This document shows positions 35,103-43,214 of a stretch of DNA of 64,000 nt, one piece after another. The position numbers and the translations under genes were made by a program. The notes under the pieces were generated by a model that worked only from the letters and a program-made list of their open reading frames with translations, had not been told where the DNA came from and ran no database searches. Source of the stretch: Bacillota bacterium (GTDB lineage Bacteria; Bacillota_I; Bacilli_A; RF39; UBA660); contig JAEWOE010000002.1 of NCBI GenBank assembly GCA_023460995.1, positions 91,920 to 155,919 of the forward strand, in the 5' to 3' direction. The first letter of the stretch is position 1, and each line of letters starts with the position of its first letter.

Positions 35103-36596
35103 ATGATGAATAATAATGGTTTTAGTCTGTATGGAACTTTGACTAATCAGGATATAAATCTTACCTTTACACCTCCTATAAACTTATATTCTTTTGAATA
35201 TACGGTATATAAGAACGGTGGTATATATATAAAAGGAACAGGTTCTAATAACCCAATTGGTTTTAATTTTACTGCTACAGGTACATACACTGTCATAGTT
35301 ACAATGACAGATATTACAGGACATAATACTGTAACTAGTCCTCAATATATTGTTGATAAAGAGAGTCCTATTATTACAGTTTCAAAAGATAATATTCAAA
35401 TAGAAGAAGGAAAAAGCTTAAATGCACTTTCAAATATAGTAGTAACTGATAATTATGATAAAGATTTAAGTAAAGAAGTAACAACAAATTATGATGAACT
35501 AGATTTTGCTACTATAGGTGAAAAAAAGTTGATATATTCTGTAAGTGATAAAGCAGGCAATAATACTTCTAAAACCATCTATGTTAATGTTGTAAACGGT
35601 GTAGATCCTTATGTAGTATTTATTCAGTGTGGGATAGTAATAGGTTTAATTATATTTATAATTGCTATATTAAAATACAGACATTCAGTTAAAATAGAAA
35701 ACCGCATTGCTAAATTTTCTGTAGAATCACTTGAGGATGACCAAATTTCATTATTTGATAAGCTATCACTAGTATTGACTAAATATATTAAAAAGGGAAG
35801 TAATTTATTTAATAAATCGGCTTTTTTAAAAAACTACTCAAAACATTTTGAAAAATATACTTCATTATATAATAGTGAATTAACTAGTATGGACCTTGTT
35901 TCTATAAAGATTACATTTGGTTTGATTTTCGTGCTTGTTTGTATCTTATCACTGGCAATTAAATCAAGAGTATTACCAGTATATGAATGGATAATACCTT
36001 TCTTTGCCGGGATATTTATAGTTGATATATATTATATAATAAAGTATAAATTTTATCGTAGTAAGATTGAGAATGACTTATTGCAGGCAATTATTATAAT
36101 GAATAATGCTTTTAAATCTGGACGAAGTATTAGTCAAGCTATTGACCTTGTAACTACTGAACTAGAAGGACCTATAGCGAAAGAATTCAAGAAAATATAT
36201 GTAGAATTATCCTTTGGTTTAGATTTAAATACTGTATTTAAGAGGTTTGCTGATAGAGTTAATGTTGAAGAAGCATCATATTTAACAGCGTCACTTACTA
36301 TTTTAAATAAAACAGGTGGTAACATAGTAAAAGTATTTGATGCTATAGAAAAGTCATTATTTAGTAAAAAGAAATTAAAATTAGAACTAAATGCATTAAC
36401 AAGTTCTTCAAAAGTAATAAAGAATATTTTATCAATAGTTCCACTAATTTTCTTTCTTTTAATTAGTTTTATTGATTCAAACTATTTTACTGTTTTCTTT
36501 AATACACAAATAGGTATTATATTATTTATTCTTATATTAATACTTTATGTATCATATATATTAGTAGTAAATAAAATTATGAAAGTTAGGATGTGA
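35103..36596 (+). CDS. tadB: TadB platform protein with N-terminal extracellular Ig-like domains
   Basis: Inner platform protein of the Tad system, enlarged to 497 residues (usually about 300). Residues 170-191 form the first membrane helix, two more lie near 264-305, and a GspF-type domain (about 325-465, LLQAIIIMNNAFKSGRSISQAI) precedes the C-terminal helices. Residues 1-167 contain two beta-rich Ig-like modules; the second (TIGEKKLIYSVSDKAGNNTSKTIYVNV) matches the DUF5011 type also seen in the 928-4518 protein. With no signal peptide, the first helix probably exports this part. ATG 35103 follows AGGTGAT. Confidence 0.85.
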   Translation: MMNNNGFSLYGTLTNQDINLTFTPPINLYSFEYTVYKNGGIYIKGTGSNNPIGFNFTATGTYTVIVTMTDITGHNTVTSPQYIVDKESPIITVSKDNIQIEEGKSLNALSNIVVTDNYDKDLSKEVTTNYDELDFATIGEKKLIYSVSDKAGNNTSKTIYVNVVNGVDPYVVFIQCGIVIGLIIFIIAILKYRHSVKIENRIAKFSVESLEDDQISLFDKLSLVLTKYIKKGSNLFNKSAFLKNYSKHFEKYTSLYNSELTSMDLVSIKITFGLIFVLVCILSLAIKSRVLPVYEWIIPFFAGIFIVDIYYIIKYKFYRSKIENDLLQAIIIMNNAFKSGRSISQAIDLVTTELEGPIAKEFKKIYVELSFGLDLNTVFKRFADRVNVEEASYLTASLTILNKTGGNIVKVFDAIEKSLFSKKKLKLELNALTSSSKVIKNILSIVPLIFFLLISFIDSNYFTVFFNTQIGIILFILILILYVSYILVVNKIMKVRM

Positions 36597-36600
36597 TAAA

Positions 36601-37377
36601 GTGAGTAAGACTAGAATTAATTATAATTACAATGAGGAAAAGATAAGAAACTTACGTGAAAGAAATAAGAAAACAGCAGTAGAATTTGATAACAGTATTG
36701 TTAATAAAGTTTTTAGAAAAAGTGATATAAAATTAGTAGCAAATAGAATAGCTATGATGGGAAGAACTAAACTTACTGTTAGCTCTTTCTTAAATTTTAG
36801 AATTATGTTAAGCATGTGTGTATTTGTCTTGACACTAACTTTTTCAAAATATAGTTACGTTTTAGCGCCACTTTCAGCAATTGCTGTTTATTATGGTAGT
36901 TATTATGTTCTAATTTCTAATCCTATAAAAAAAAGAATTTCAAAGTTAGATCATGAAGCACTAAATTTTTTTGAAATTCTTACCCTTACTTTAGAATCAG
37001 GACGTAATTTAGAAAATTCACTTGAAATAACAGTAGACAATGTTGAATCTGAATTATCGGATGAATTTAGAAAAACTCTATTAGAAATTAAATTTGGTAA
37101 ATCACTAATTGAATCATTAGATGGGATGAAACAAAGAATACCATCTGAAACAATTAATAATATTATATTAAATATGACTCAAACAAGCATCTTTGGTAGT
37201 AATATTTTGGATACTATGAATAATCAAATAGATTTTTTAAGAGATAAACAATTATTAGAAGTAAAAGAAAGAATGAATAGATTACCCAATAGAATTAGTA
37301 TTATATCGGTGTTATTTATTGTTCCACTTATATTACTTTTGGTTTTAGGACCTTTTCTAGTAAACTTTTTGGGTTGA
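36601..37377 (+). CDS. tadC: TadC-like platform protein
   Basis: The 258 residues contain a GspF-type core (EALNFFEILTLTLESGRNLENSL), with membrane helices near 61-78, 81-97 and 235-257. It pairs with TadB to form the membrane platform. It starts with GTG 4 bases after the tadB stop, with AGGATGTGA as ribosome site. This is the last recognisable tad gene here; no prepilin peptidase (TadV) follows. Confidence 0.85.
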   Translation: MSKTRINYNYNEEKIRNLRERNKKTAVEFDNSIVNKVFRKSDIKLVANRIAMMGRTKLTVSSFLNFRIMLSMCVFVLTLTFSKYSYVLAPLSAIAVYYGSYYVLISNPIKKRISKLDHEALNFFEILTLTLESGRNLENSLEITVDNVESELSDEFRKTLLEIKFGKSLIESLDGMKQRIPSETINNIILNMTQTSIFGSNILDTMNNQIDFLRDKQLLEVKERMNRLPNRISIISVLFIVPLILLLVLGPFLVNFLG

Positions 37378-37400
37378 AATTACAAAATTTAGTGTATAAT
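37374..37400 (+). promoter_or_regulatory. Candidate promoter of murC
   Basis: TTGAAA (37374-37379) and TATAAT (37395-37400), 15-base spacer. Confidence 0.55.
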
Positions 37401-37430
37401 ATGTATGAATGTTAAGAAAGAAGGATACGA

Positions 37431-38738
37431 ATGAAATATTATTTAGTTGGAATAAAAGGGGCTGGAATGAGTGCGCTGGCACTTATTTTAAATGATTTAG
37501 GTTATGAAGTAATTGGATATGATGATGATAAAAATCATGAATTTACTGAAGACAAATTAGACGAACGTGGTATTAAAATTTTTACTGACGAAAATAATAT
37601 TATTGATAAAAATACTATAGTTATAAGAAGTACGGCTATAAAAGAAAGTCATAGAGAGATAGTAAAAGCTAAATCACTAGATTTAAAAATATATGAATAT
37701 AATGAGATGCTTGGTAAAGTAGCAAATATGTTTGAACTAATTACTGTAGCGGGCTGCCATGGTAAAACAACAACTACTTCTTTATTGGCACATGTTCTTA
37801 AAAATATGGGTGGTTGTAATTATTTAATAGGTGATGGTACTGGTTATGCTAGTAAAGAAAACAAGAAATTTGTTATAGAAGCATGTGAATACTATAGACA
37901 TTTTCTTGTTTATGAGCCAAATTACGCAATAATAACTAATATTGAACTTGATCATGTCGATTATTTTAAGGATATGCAGGACGTTATTGATGCTTATTCA
38001 GAGTACGCTAATAATGCAGAAAAAATGGTTATTGCTTGTGGTGATGATCCTTATACGAGAATGTTAGAACTTAATAAACCGATATTCTATTATGGAATTG
38101 ATGAAGATAATGATATAGTAGCAAAGAATATTGAGTACACTTCTGATGGTGTAGAATTCGATGTCTTTGTAGAAGAGAACTATTATGGACATTTTGATTT
38201 ACCATTCTATGGTAAACATATGGTACTTAATACTTTAGCGGTTATTAGTGTTTGTTATTATGAAAGAATGGATGCAAAAGAAGTTTCTAAAAATTTAAAA
38301 ACTTTTGGTGGAGCTGAAAGAAGATTTGAAGAAACTATTATAGGTGATACTATCTTAGTTGATGATTATGCACATCATCCAACAGAAGTTAAAGCTGTTA
38401 TTAAAGCAGCAAGACAAAAGTATCCTAATAAGAAAGTTGTTGCGGTTTTTCAACCTCATACTTTTTCTAGAACACAAGCTTTCGCTGAAGATTTAATAAA
38501 AGTACTTAATTTAGCTGACAAAGCCTTTGTTTTAGACATATTCCCATCACGTGAAAAACAAGAAGATTTTCCAGGAATAAATTCTGATATTATTGTTGGA
38601 AAATTAAATAATGGAGAATTAATAACTGATGAAAGTTGGGATAAATTAAAGGAATATAAAGGTGCGATTGTACTTTTCCTTAGTCCAAAACAAATTCAAA
38701 ATTTAATGGAAAAATTTACGGAATACTTAAATTGTTAA
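37431..38738 (+). CDS. murC: UDP-N-acetylmuramate--L-alanine ligase
   Basis: Adds the first amino acid of the peptidoglycan stem. The 435 residues contain the nucleotide start GIKGAGMSALA, the ATP loop GCHGKTTTTS (usually GTHGKTTT), and the C-terminal domain FGGAERRFEE and VDDYAHHPTEVKA. It has its own terminator and promoter between the tad genes and further prepilins, so it is probably incidental to the pilus. Confidence 0.95.
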   Translation: MKYYLVGIKGAGMSALALILNDLGYEVIGYDDDKNHEFTEDKLDERGIKIFTDENNIIDKNTIVIRSTAIKESHREIVKAKSLDLKIYEYNEMLGKVANMFELITVAGCHGKTTTTSLLAHVLKNMGGCNYLIGDGTGYASKENKKFVIEACEYYRHFLVYEPNYAIITNIELDHVDYFKDMQDVIDAYSEYANNAEKMVIACGDDPYTRMLELNKPIFYYGIDEDNDIVAKNIEYTSDGVEFDVFVEENYYGHFDLPFYGKHMVLNTLAVISVCYYERMDAKEVSKNLKTFGGAERRFEETIIGDTILVDDYAHHPTEVKAVIKAARQKYPNKKVVAVFQPHTFSRTQAFAEDLIKVLNLADKAFVLDIFPSREKQEDFPGINSDIIVGKLNNGELITDESWDKLKEYKGAIVLFLSPKQIQNLMEKFTEYLNC

Positions 38739-38752
38739 GTATTCTTTTATTT
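38721..38752 (+). terminator. Terminator of murC
   Basis: GAATACTTAA pairs with TTAAGTATTC around ATTG, followed by TTTTATTT; the stop lies in the hairpin. Confidence 0.8.
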
Positions 38753-38772
38753 ACTTAAAATTAATAATATTG

Positions 38773-38778
38773 TATAAT
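38773..38778 (+). promoter_or_regulatory. -10 element before the large prepilin gene
   Basis: TATAAT, 25 bases before ATG 38803. An upstream in-frame ATG at 38770 overlaps it. Confidence 0.5.
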
Positions 38779-38802
38779 AATTATAGGATGATAGGTGAAT
38801 GT

Positions 38803-39891
38803 ATGATGTATGTTTTTAGAAACGAAAAAGGATTTACATTAGCGGAACTGTTAGGTGTTATTACAATTTTGGCGATAATAGCATTAATAACAGTACCGCT
38901 TGTTAATAAATATGTATTAAGTAGTAGGCAAAAAGCCTATGATGTAGAAATTACTACATTAAAAAAAGCTGCACAACAGTGGTTTACAAGAAATTCTACT
39001 TCCGTTGTTTTCGATGGAAACAGTTTTTATGCACTAGATTTAGAAGAATTGAAACAGAGTGAGTTTTTATCTGATCAACCAATATATAATCCATTAAACC
39101 CTGATGAAGAAATAACCGGATGTGTTATGATTAAAAAAAATGATAGTATTTATAGTTATGAATATAGTGCAACATGCACTGGCACATTTAATGTATATGT
39201 TAATGGTACAGCAGTATATTTTAATCCTGTAACTGGAGCAAAATGTACAGTAGGTGAAGCTGTGAGCACAACCGGAACAAAAACAGGATGCATGAAATGG
39301 TATACATTTAATGATAGTTCAGAAAAAGATACTGTTAATTTAATATTAGATCATAATACTACGGCATTAGTAGCATGGAATTCTACTGGAAGTAATATAA
39401 GTGGTCCAACAAATGGGCTTACGCAACTTCAAACTGACACTAGTGCTTGGGTAGGAGTACCAACAAGAACAGATAGTTATAGTGTAAGTAATGGAACAGC
39501 TACATATACTATAAACTATAATACTTATAAAGCACGACTAATAACGGCAGCAGAAATTGCGACAATAACAGGAAACAGTAGTTTTAATGAGTCAAATAGT
39601 GGAGCACTTACTTGGTTTTATTTAGATAGTAATAATCAAACTCAAACAGCCACTTCAACTGGAACTAGTAATTATGATTGGTTATTTGATTATACATACT
39701 ACTGTACAGATTATGGGTGTAGTATTGCTGATTCAAGTACAAGTGGTTACTGGACAGCCACATCTGTTCCATTTTCTTCAAGAAGTACTTGGATTGTACG
39801 TCGTAACGGGTACTTGCATAACCTTGAAGTAGAAAATACAATTAACTACGGTATTCGCCCAGTTATAACTATTTCAAAATCTAGTCTTTAA
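38803..39891 (+). CDS. Large type IV prepilin with DUF6273-like C-terminal domain
   Basis: A 362-residue prepilin: MMYVFRNEKG, then FTLAELLGVITILAIIALITVP with Glu +5. A pilin stalk follows (to about 75), then an ectodomain with paired Cys. The C-terminal part runs from a KWYTFND segment through ARLITAAEI to SGYWTATS, an IVRRNGYL strand and a closing YGIRPVITISKS. That pattern resembles the DUF6273/FGE-like surface domain of Firmicutes. ATG 38803 follows AGGTGA by 4 bases. Probable minor pilin or adhesin. Confidence 0.8.
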   Translation: MMYVFRNEKGFTLAELLGVITILAIIALITVPLVNKYVLSSRQKAYDVEITTLKKAAQQWFTRNSTSVVFDGNSFYALDLEELKQSEFLSDQPIYNPLNPDEEITGCVMIKKNDSIYSYEYSATCTGTFNVYVNGTAVYFNPVTGAKCTVGEAVSTTGTKTGCMKWYTFNDSSEKDTVNLILDHNTTALVAWNSTGSNISGPTNGLTQLQTDTSAWVGVPTRTDSYSVSNGTATYTINYNTYKARLITAAEIATITGNSSFNESNSGALTWFYLDSNNQTQTATSTGTSNYDWLFDYTYYCTDYGCSIADSSTSGYWTATSVPFSSRSTWIVRRNGYLHNLEVENTINYGIRPVITISKSSL

Positions 39892-39917
39892 AAAAAGCAA
39901 TTAATGAGGTGTTTAGT

Positions 39918-40307
39918 ATGAAAAATAAGGGATTTACATTAACTGAGTTAATAGCGGTAATTGTCCTACTTGGAATCATTGCTTTAATTGCTATTCCAGT
40001 TATAAATGGAACAATAGTTAATTCAAAAAATAAGGCATATAATACACAAGTAAGTACAATTGAAAACACAGCCAAAAAGTGGGGAGTAGAGAATACGGCA
40101 TTACTACCTAATGATGAAAATGAGTGTAAAGTTTCAATCGTAGAGTTAATAGCGCAAGGATTTATAGAAGATGATGAAATTATAGATCCACGAGATGATT
40201 CTAAAATGAATGGTAGTATTGAAGTAAGTTATTCTGTCACTAGTAAAACATATCATTATGTTTATAATGAAACAGTTGATGTGGCTGTACCTAATTGTAT
40301 AAAATAA
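39918..40307 (+). CDS. Type IV prepilin
   Basis: A compact 129-residue prepilin: MKNKG, then FTLTELIAVIVLLGIIALIAIP, with Glu +5 and a stalk with NSKNKAYNTQ. The C-terminal part has two Cys (ECK, NCIK), plausibly a disulfide. ATG 39918 is 6 bases after GAGGTG. It lies 26 bases after the large prepilin gene, so they are probably co-expressed, and a terminator follows. Confidence 0.85.
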   Translation: MKNKGFTLTELIAVIVLLGIIALIAIPVINGTIVNSKNKAYNTQVSTIENTAKKWGVENTALLPNDENECKVSIVELIAQGFIEDDEIIDPRDDSKMNGSIEVSYSVTSKTYHYVYNETVDVAVPNCIK

Positions 40308-40329
40308 ATCTCTAAATAGAGATTTTTTT
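40306..40329 (+). terminator. Terminator of the prepilin pair
   Basis: AAATCTCT pairs with AGAGATTT around AAAT, then T residues. Confidence 0.8.
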
Positions 40330-40350
40330 GTGAAAAAACATTTGATAATA

Positions 40351-40379
40351 TTGATAAATGTATATATATGTTATATAAT
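40351..40379 (+). promoter_or_regulatory. Promoter of the PfkB kinase gene
   Basis: TTGATA (40351-40356), 17-base spacer, TATAAT (40374-40379). Confidence 0.75.
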
Positions 40380-40415
40380 AAATATAGAATAGAAATAGTA
40401 TGTGCAGGTGAGATA

Positions 40416-41315
40416 ATGAAAATTTTATGTATTGGTCATGCGGCTTATGATATAACAATTCCAGTAGATGGGTTTCCTAAAGAAAACACAAAAAATCGTG
40501 TTAGTAATCGTGTTGAATGTGGTGGTGGACCTGCTTCTAATGCAGCTTATTTACTTGCTAAATGGGGAATTGAAACATATTTTGCTGGTGTTGTGGGTAA
40601 AGATTTATATGGCGACAGAATTAAAGAAGAATTATCAAATATTGGCGTTAATATAAAATATTTAGAACAAAATTCTGATTACGAAACAACTTCAAGTTTT
40701 ATTCTTGCTAATAGTGATAATGGTTCTAGAACAATATTTACTTATAGACCAAGTAGTATTCATATGCATGATATAGATATTGATTTTGAACCTGATATTA
40801 TTTTATTAGATGGTCAAGAACCAAAAATATCAGAAGATTTAATATTTAAATATAAAAATGCAATAAGTGTTATTGACGCAGGTAGACCTAAGGAAGAAAT
40901 TATAAAGCTTGCTGGTTTTGTAAACTACCTGATATGTTCAAAAGAATTTGCTGAAACAGTATCAGAAAAAAAAGTGAACTATAATGATTTAAGTACAGTA
41001 GCAGATGTTTATAATACTTTAAAAGAAAAGTTTAATAATAATATAATCATTACTTTAGAAGATAGAGGCTGTGTTTACCAAGATGGAAATATTATTAAAG
41101 TAATGCCTTCTATCAAAGTGAAAGCTGTAGATTCTACAGGAGCTGGTGATATTTTTCACGGAGCTTTTGTATATGGCTTAGCTAAACATTTTGAATTAGA
41201 AAAAACAATAAAGTATGCTAATCTAGCTGGTGCTATATCAGTAACGCGCATAGGTGGTAGATATTCTGTGCCGAGTTTAACTGAAATGGAAGAAAAGTAT
41301 AATGCACTTAAATAA
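40416..41315 (+). CDS. PfkB-family carbohydrate kinase
   Basis: A ribokinase-like sugar kinase of 299 residues. The first motif is GGGPASNAAYLLAKWG, and the C-terminal DSTGAGDIFHGAF holds the catalytic Asp and anion hole. The substrate cannot be read from these motifs. ATG 40416 is 4 bases after AGGTGA; an upstream ATG at 40368 overlaps the -10 element. It overlaps the following Smr gene by 14 bases. Confidence 0.92.
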   Translation: MKILCIGHAAYDITIPVDGFPKENTKNRVSNRVECGGGPASNAAYLLAKWGIETYFAGVVGKDLYGDRIKEELSNIGVNIKYLEQNSDYETTSSFILANSDNGSRTIFTYRPSSIHMHDIDIDFEPDIILLDGQEPKISEDLIFKYKNAISVIDAGRPKEEIIKLAGFVNYLICSKEFAETVSEKKVNYNDLSTVADVYNTLKEKFNNNIIITLEDRGCVYQDGNIIKVMPSIKVKAVDSTGAGDIFHGAFVYGLAKHFELEKTIKYANLAGAISVTRIGGRYSVPSLTEMEEKYNALK

Positions 41316-41568
41316 TGTCATTTTTATTGAAAACCTTCCTAAGTTAGATTTACATGGAGAAAATAGTGAAACAGCACGAGTATTAATAAATGATTTTGTT
41401 AGAGATAACATAAAGCAAAAAAGAAACATAGTATGTATTGTACATGGAGTAGGATCTGGAATTCTAAGAAAAGCAACGAATGATACTTTATCAAAAAATA
41501 AAAAAGTAGTTGATTTTAAAACCTATTACTATAATCAGGGTTGTACTATTGTTGAGATTGAAATATGA
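41302..41568 (+). CDS. Stand-alone Smr-domain protein
   Basis: The 88 residues form a complete Smr domain: LDLHGENSETARVLINDFV, then CIVHGVGSGILRKATNDTL. These match the C-terminal nuclease domain of MutS2, here without the MutS parts. It may be a nuclease; in Firmicutes, Smr domains have been linked to ribosome rescue. It is translationally coupled to the kinase gene. Confidence 0.85.
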   Translation: MHLNNVIFIENLPKLDLHGENSETARVLINDFVRDNIKQKRNIVCIVHGVGSGILRKATNDTLSKNKKVVDFKTYYYNQGCTIVEIEI

Positions 41569-41587
41569 TATAGAAAGACCTTTATTA

Positions 41588-41616
41588 TTGACATGGTGGG
41601 TTAAGTGTGGTAAACT
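41588..41616 (+). promoter_or_regulatory. Promoter of the 41657 gene
   Basis: TTGACA (41588-41593), 17-base spacer, TAAACT (41611-41616) preceded by TGG. Confidence 0.75.
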
Positions 41617-41656
41617 TATAAATACCGTGTGTACAATCAAGAGGGGGTAAAATTTT

Positions 41657-42076
41657 ATGAAAGAGGCTTATTTATTCGATTATATAAACGAGAATGAATT
41701 TAAGAAACTTGAACGCTCACTAAAAAAATATAATATGCTTGCATATAAGCGTTTATATTTTGAATACTATCCATCCCTAAAAGAAGGAAATTTCTTAGGG
41801 GAATTGGTAGCAACAAATAGTACACAAGGATCTAAAACATATGAATTAAAACTTCCAACAGATATGATGTTTTCTAAAGTTCATGGTGATATAAAATTGC
41901 ATTATTTGGTTTATGAAGAAAATAAAGTAGTTATGCTAGATAAATTAACGCCAGAAAATATTTTATCTGAGGGACATCAATCAGAATTAGTAACATATAA
42001 AGGTGTAATGGTATCAAAGCAACACTCTGAAAAAGATATGTTTAAAATAAACTTATTAAATATGATTCAAAAATAA
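41657..42076 (+). CDS. Hypothetical protein
   Basis: Not recognised. A 139-residue soluble protein with mixed alpha/beta content (YKRLYFEYYPSLKEG; ELKLPTDMMFSKVHGDIKLHYLVY). It has no membrane or signal segment. A good promoter, a strong GAGGGGGT ribosome site and a terminator overlapping its stop show a dedicated, probably well-expressed unit. Confidence 0.72.
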   Translation: MKEAYLFDYINENEFKKLERSLKKYNMLAYKRLYFEYYPSLKEGNFLGELVATNSTQGSKTYELKLPTDMMFSKVHGDIKLHYLVYEENKVVMLDKLTPENILSEGHQSELVTYKGVMVSKQHSEKDMFKINLLNMIQK

Positions 42077-42089
42077 TCATATTTTTTTT
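42058..42089 (+). terminator. Terminator of the 41657 gene
   Basis: AAATATGATT pairs with AATCATATTT, then a T run; overlaps the stop. Confidence 0.75.
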
Positions 42090-42090
42090 A

Positions 42091-42119
42091 TTGACAAATT
42101 AGCTGAAATGTTGTATAAC
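42091..42119 (+). promoter_or_regulatory. Promoter of the GntR-ABC operon
   Basis: TTGACA (42091-42096), 17-base spacer, TATAAC (42114-42119). Confidence 0.8.
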
Positions 42120-42126
42120 TGTATTA

Positions 42127-42136
42127 GTTAATTAAC
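42127..42136 (+). promoter_or_regulatory. Candidate GntR operator
   Basis: GTTAATTAAC is a perfect 10-base palindrome at the predicted start of transcription of the gntR operon. Autoregulation is an inference. Confidence 0.4.
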
Positions 42137-42152
42137 ACAAAGGGGATGGAAT

Positions 42153-42515
42153 ATGAATTTTATTTTTGATGATGATAAACCAATATATAAACAATTAGTA
42201 GATCAATTGAAGGTTATGATTGCTAGTTGTATTTATAAAAAGGGTGAAAAACTACCATCAGTGAGAGATTTTGCTATTTCTATTAAAGTGAATCCTAACA
42301 CTATCCAAAGAGCTCTAACAGAATTAGAAGATGAGGGATTGATAATTACTCAAAGAACTTCTGGTAAATTTATAACTGAAGATGAACAAACTATTAAAAA
42401 TTTAAGAAATAGTTTAGCTCATGAGACAATAAAAAAATTCTTAATTGATATGGATAAACTGGATATATCTCTGGAAGAATTAATAGAATTAATTAAAAGT
42501 GAAGGAAGGAATTAA
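42153..42515 (+). CDS. GntR-family (YtrA subfamily) transcription regulator
   Basis: A short 120-residue regulator: a winged helix (KPIYKQLVDQLKVMI; GEKLPSVRDFAISIKVNPNTIQRALTELE) plus a brief helical tail, with no effector domain, which marks the YtrA subgroup. Those usually control an adjacent ABC transporter, as the next two genes suggest. The gene is first in its operon. Confidence 0.92.
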   Translation: MNFIFDDDKPIYKQLVDQLKVMIASCIYKKGEKLPSVRDFAISIKVNPNTIQRALTELEDEGLIITQRTSGKFITEDEQTIKNLRNSLAHETIKKFLIDMDKLDISLEELIELIKSEGRN

Positions 42516-42518
42516 TAA

Positions 42519-43214
42519 ATGAGTTTAGTGGAATTAAAAGATCTAAATAAATCTTATGGTATAAAAAAGGTATTAAAGAATGTTAATTTGAACATTGAAG
42601 AGGGAAAAATATATGGTTTATTAGGGCCAAATGGTTCTGGTAAAACAACCATAATAAAACTAATCAATGGGTTACTACAACCTACTAGTGGGTCTGTTCT
42701 TATAAAAGGTAAAAATCCTGGTATAGACAGTAAAAAAACTATATCGTATTTACCAGAAAGAACCTATTTGAATATGAATTTTAAAGTAACAGAGATAATA
42801 GATTTATTTATAGATTTTTATGAGGATTTTGACAGTAAAAAGGCTTTAAAACAATTAAAAAAATTAAATATTAATCCAAATGACAAACTAAAAACTATGT
42901 CTAAAGGTACTAAAGAAAAAGTCCAATTAGTTTTAGTTATGAGTAGAAAAGCGGATTTATATATATTAGACGAACCAATAGGTGGGGTAGATCCAGCTAG
43001 TAGGGATTATATATTAGAAACCATTCTCAATAATTTTAATGAAGGCTCAAGTATAATTATTTGTACGCATTTAATATCAGATATCGAAAAGATACTAGAC
43101 GATGTAATCTTCATAAATAAAGGTGAGATTGCTTTAAACTCTTCGGCAGAAGATATTAGAAATAATAAAAAAATGACTATTGATAAGTTATTTAGGGAGG
43201 AATTTAAATGTTAA
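42519..43214 (+). CDS. ABC transporter ATP-binding protein
   Basis: The 231 residues have Walker A GPNGSGKTT, a degenerate signature (MSKGTKEK instead of LSGGQ), Walker B LYILDEP and the following GGVDP. It follows gntR by 3 bases and overlaps the permease gene by 7. It resembles the YtrB/BcrA-type ATPases; the substrate is unknown. Confidence 0.94.
   Translation: MSLVELKDLNKSYGIKKVLKNVNLNIEEGKIYGLLGPNGSGKTTIIKLINGLLQPTSGSVLIKGKNPGIDSKKTISYLPERTYLNMNFKVTEIIDLFIDFYEDFDSKKALKQLKKLNINPNDKLKTMSKGTKEKVQLVLVMSRKADLYILDEPIGGVDPASRDYILETILNNFNEGSSIIICTHLISDIEKILDDVIFINKGEIALNSSAEDIRNNKKMTIDKLFREEFKC

Noticed and set aside
37431..38738. murC as part of the pilus operon
   Set aside because: It has its own promoter and terminator and a fully conserved metabolic role; adjacency is probably incidental.
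41594..41656. MraZ-type TGGG repeats upstream of the 41657 gene
   Set aside because: Only loose matches without the regular spacing, and the gene is not mraZ.
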